Assembly: GCA_016214125.1 (NCBI GenBank)
Contig: JACRPC010000021.1
Coordinates: forward strand, 140,927-204,926
DNA: 64,000 nucleotides
Source: Rhodospirillales bacterium
GTDB taxonomy: Bacteria > Pseudomonadota > Alphaproteobacteria > Rhodospirillales > WMHbin7
Reading direction: 5' to 3'
Shown here: positions 63,651-64,000 of the stretch, piece after piece
Numbering within the stretch: position 1 is the first letter of the stretch
Layout: every line of letters starts with the position of its first letter
The notes under the pieces: generated by a model
What the model was told of the DNA's origin: nothing
The model's input: only the letters and a program-made list of their open reading frames with translations
Databases searched by the model: none
Program-made: the position numbers and the translations under genes

Positions 63651-63674
63651 ATGCGCGGGCCCAAATGGCGAAGA

Positions 63675-63749
63675 TGGTGGGCGCGACAAGGATTGAACTT
63701 GTGACCCCTCCCGTGTGAAGGGAGTGCTCTCCCGCTGAGCTACGCGCCC
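63675..63749 (-). tRNA. tRNA-Val (CAC)
   Basis: 75-base cloverleaf with encoded CCA: acceptor GGGCGCG/CGCGCCC, D-arm GCTCAGCGGGAGAGC, anticodon stem CTCCC-TTCACAC-GGGAG with CAC anticodon, T-arm GTTCAATCC. Separated from tRNA-Thr by 24 bases, in one transcript. Confidence 0.95.
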
Positions 63750-63766
63750 GCCCCGATCGAAGGGGG

Positions 63767-63796
63767 CATATAAGAGCCCCCAAGGCGGGCTGTCAA
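63767..63796 (-). promoter_or_regulatory. Promoter of the tRNA pair
   Basis: On the minus strand TTGACA (63796-63791) and TATATG (63772-63767) are 18 bases apart, about 18 bases before the tRNA-Val 5' end. A perfect -35 box supports strong expression. Confidence 0.65.
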
Positions 63797-63815
63797 GCCG
63801 GTGGGCCAAAGGAAA

Positions 63816-63837
63816 CGGCCGCCCCCGAGGGCGGCCG
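63816..63837 (-). terminator. Hairpin with partial T-run, reading leftward
   Basis: CGGCCGCCC (63816-63824) and GGGCGGCCG (63829-63837) form a 9-base-pair stem around CCGA. On the minus strand it is followed by TTTCCTTT, so it may end a transcript coming from the right, now cut off by the insertion element. Confidence 0.45.
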
Positions 63838-63867
63838 CTTCGGCCGGTTGGGCTGGGGATCGGCCTA

Positions 63868-64000
63868 GAGCGTCGTGCGTTTAATCGGAATCGGCTTAAG
63901 GGATTGGTTACGAATTTGTGATTCATCTTGATTGGAGGTGGATCATGGGACGAGCCTATTCGAACGATCTTCGCAGCCGGATTTACGGCGATATCTCCAA
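63868..64000 (+). mobile_element. IS630-type insertion sequence, left end
   Basis: Begins after a TA (63866-63867), the target dinucleotide of IS630 elements, with GAGCGTCGTGCGTTTAATCG as a probable terminal repeat, then the transposase gene. The element runs off the right edge of the window. Confidence 0.55.
63945..64000 (+). CDS. IS630-type transposase, N-terminus only
   Basis: Only 18 codons are visible. MGRAYSNDLRSRIYGDIS matches the start of IS630-family transposases (MxRAYSxDLRxRV). TTGGAGGTGGATC precedes the ATG. The helix-turn-helix and the DDE catalytic domain lie beyond the window, so intactness cannot be judged. Confidence 0.65.
   Translation, partial: MGRAYSNDLRSRIYGDIS

Overview
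The window reads as a chromosomal segment of a GC-rich alphaproteobacterium, most likely of the Rhodospirillales (Magnetospirillum/Rhodospirillum-like). The evidence is gene content typical of that class: an ATP12-type F1 ATPase chaperone, a TrcR (DUF1013) cell-cycle regulator, a DUF1192 protein, PtsN, a UbiA-type prenyltransferase, and a degP-rarA-crcB-rluC string joined by 4-base overlaps. Most of the window is housekeeping sequence at high gene density; no prophage, plasmid origin or CRISPR array was seen. This assignment is inferred from gene content, not from a database search.

Layout. 0-9.4 kb: a sodium:solute symporter and a CBS/DUF294 signalling protein, small envelope proteins, parE and a hotdog thioesterase. 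9.4-18.3 kb: a nine-gene leftward string from DUF1192 and degP through rarA, crcB, rluC, a glycosyltransferase, a HAD phosphatase and an AsmA-like protein to the ATP12 chaperone. 18.3-33.5 kb: quinone oxidoreductase, trcR, an ammonium transporter with a sigma54-like promoter, murA, dcd, a very large glycosyltransferase-TPR-glycosyltransferase fusion, an NnrS-like membrane protein, two unrelated metabolic enzymes (metallo-beta-lactamase fold and aldehyde dehydrogenase), ubiA, a methyltransferase and a diguanylate cyclase. 33.5-47 kb is the most irregular part: ptsN preceded by what may be a remnant of hpf, three copies of a composite dispersed repeat, two unrecognised proteins, holC-pepA, folD, a B12-dependent radical SAM enzyme lying between two repeat copies, a receiver domain without its phosphoacceptor, phhB, and a candidate small RNA with its own promoter and terminator. 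47-54.5 kb: fabI, aroC, a histone-deacetylase-like amidohydrolase, an ABC ATPase, a lipoprotein lipase, a SpoU methylase, a quinone oxidoreductase and an enoyl-CoA hydratase.

54.7-62.9 kb is the best candidate for an undescribed system: a divergent catabolic-looking cluster. Leftward run an aldehyde dehydrogenase, an SDR dehydrogenase and a UbiD-type decarboxylase; rightward run two paralogous FAD oxidoreductases of the phytoene-dehydrogenase/PYROXD2 type with an SRPBCC protein and a two-cluster ferredoxin between them. A 23-base inverted repeat and a sigma70-like promoter lie in the shared 401-base intergenic region. The inferred chemistry is desaturation of a cyclic or isoprenoid substrate, oxidation of an alcohol to an acid, and decarboxylation; the substrate cannot be read from sequence.

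The right edge holds a leftward pair of tRNA genes (Val-CAC, Thr-CGT) with a clear promoter, and the left end of an IS630-type insertion sequence that continues beyond the window.
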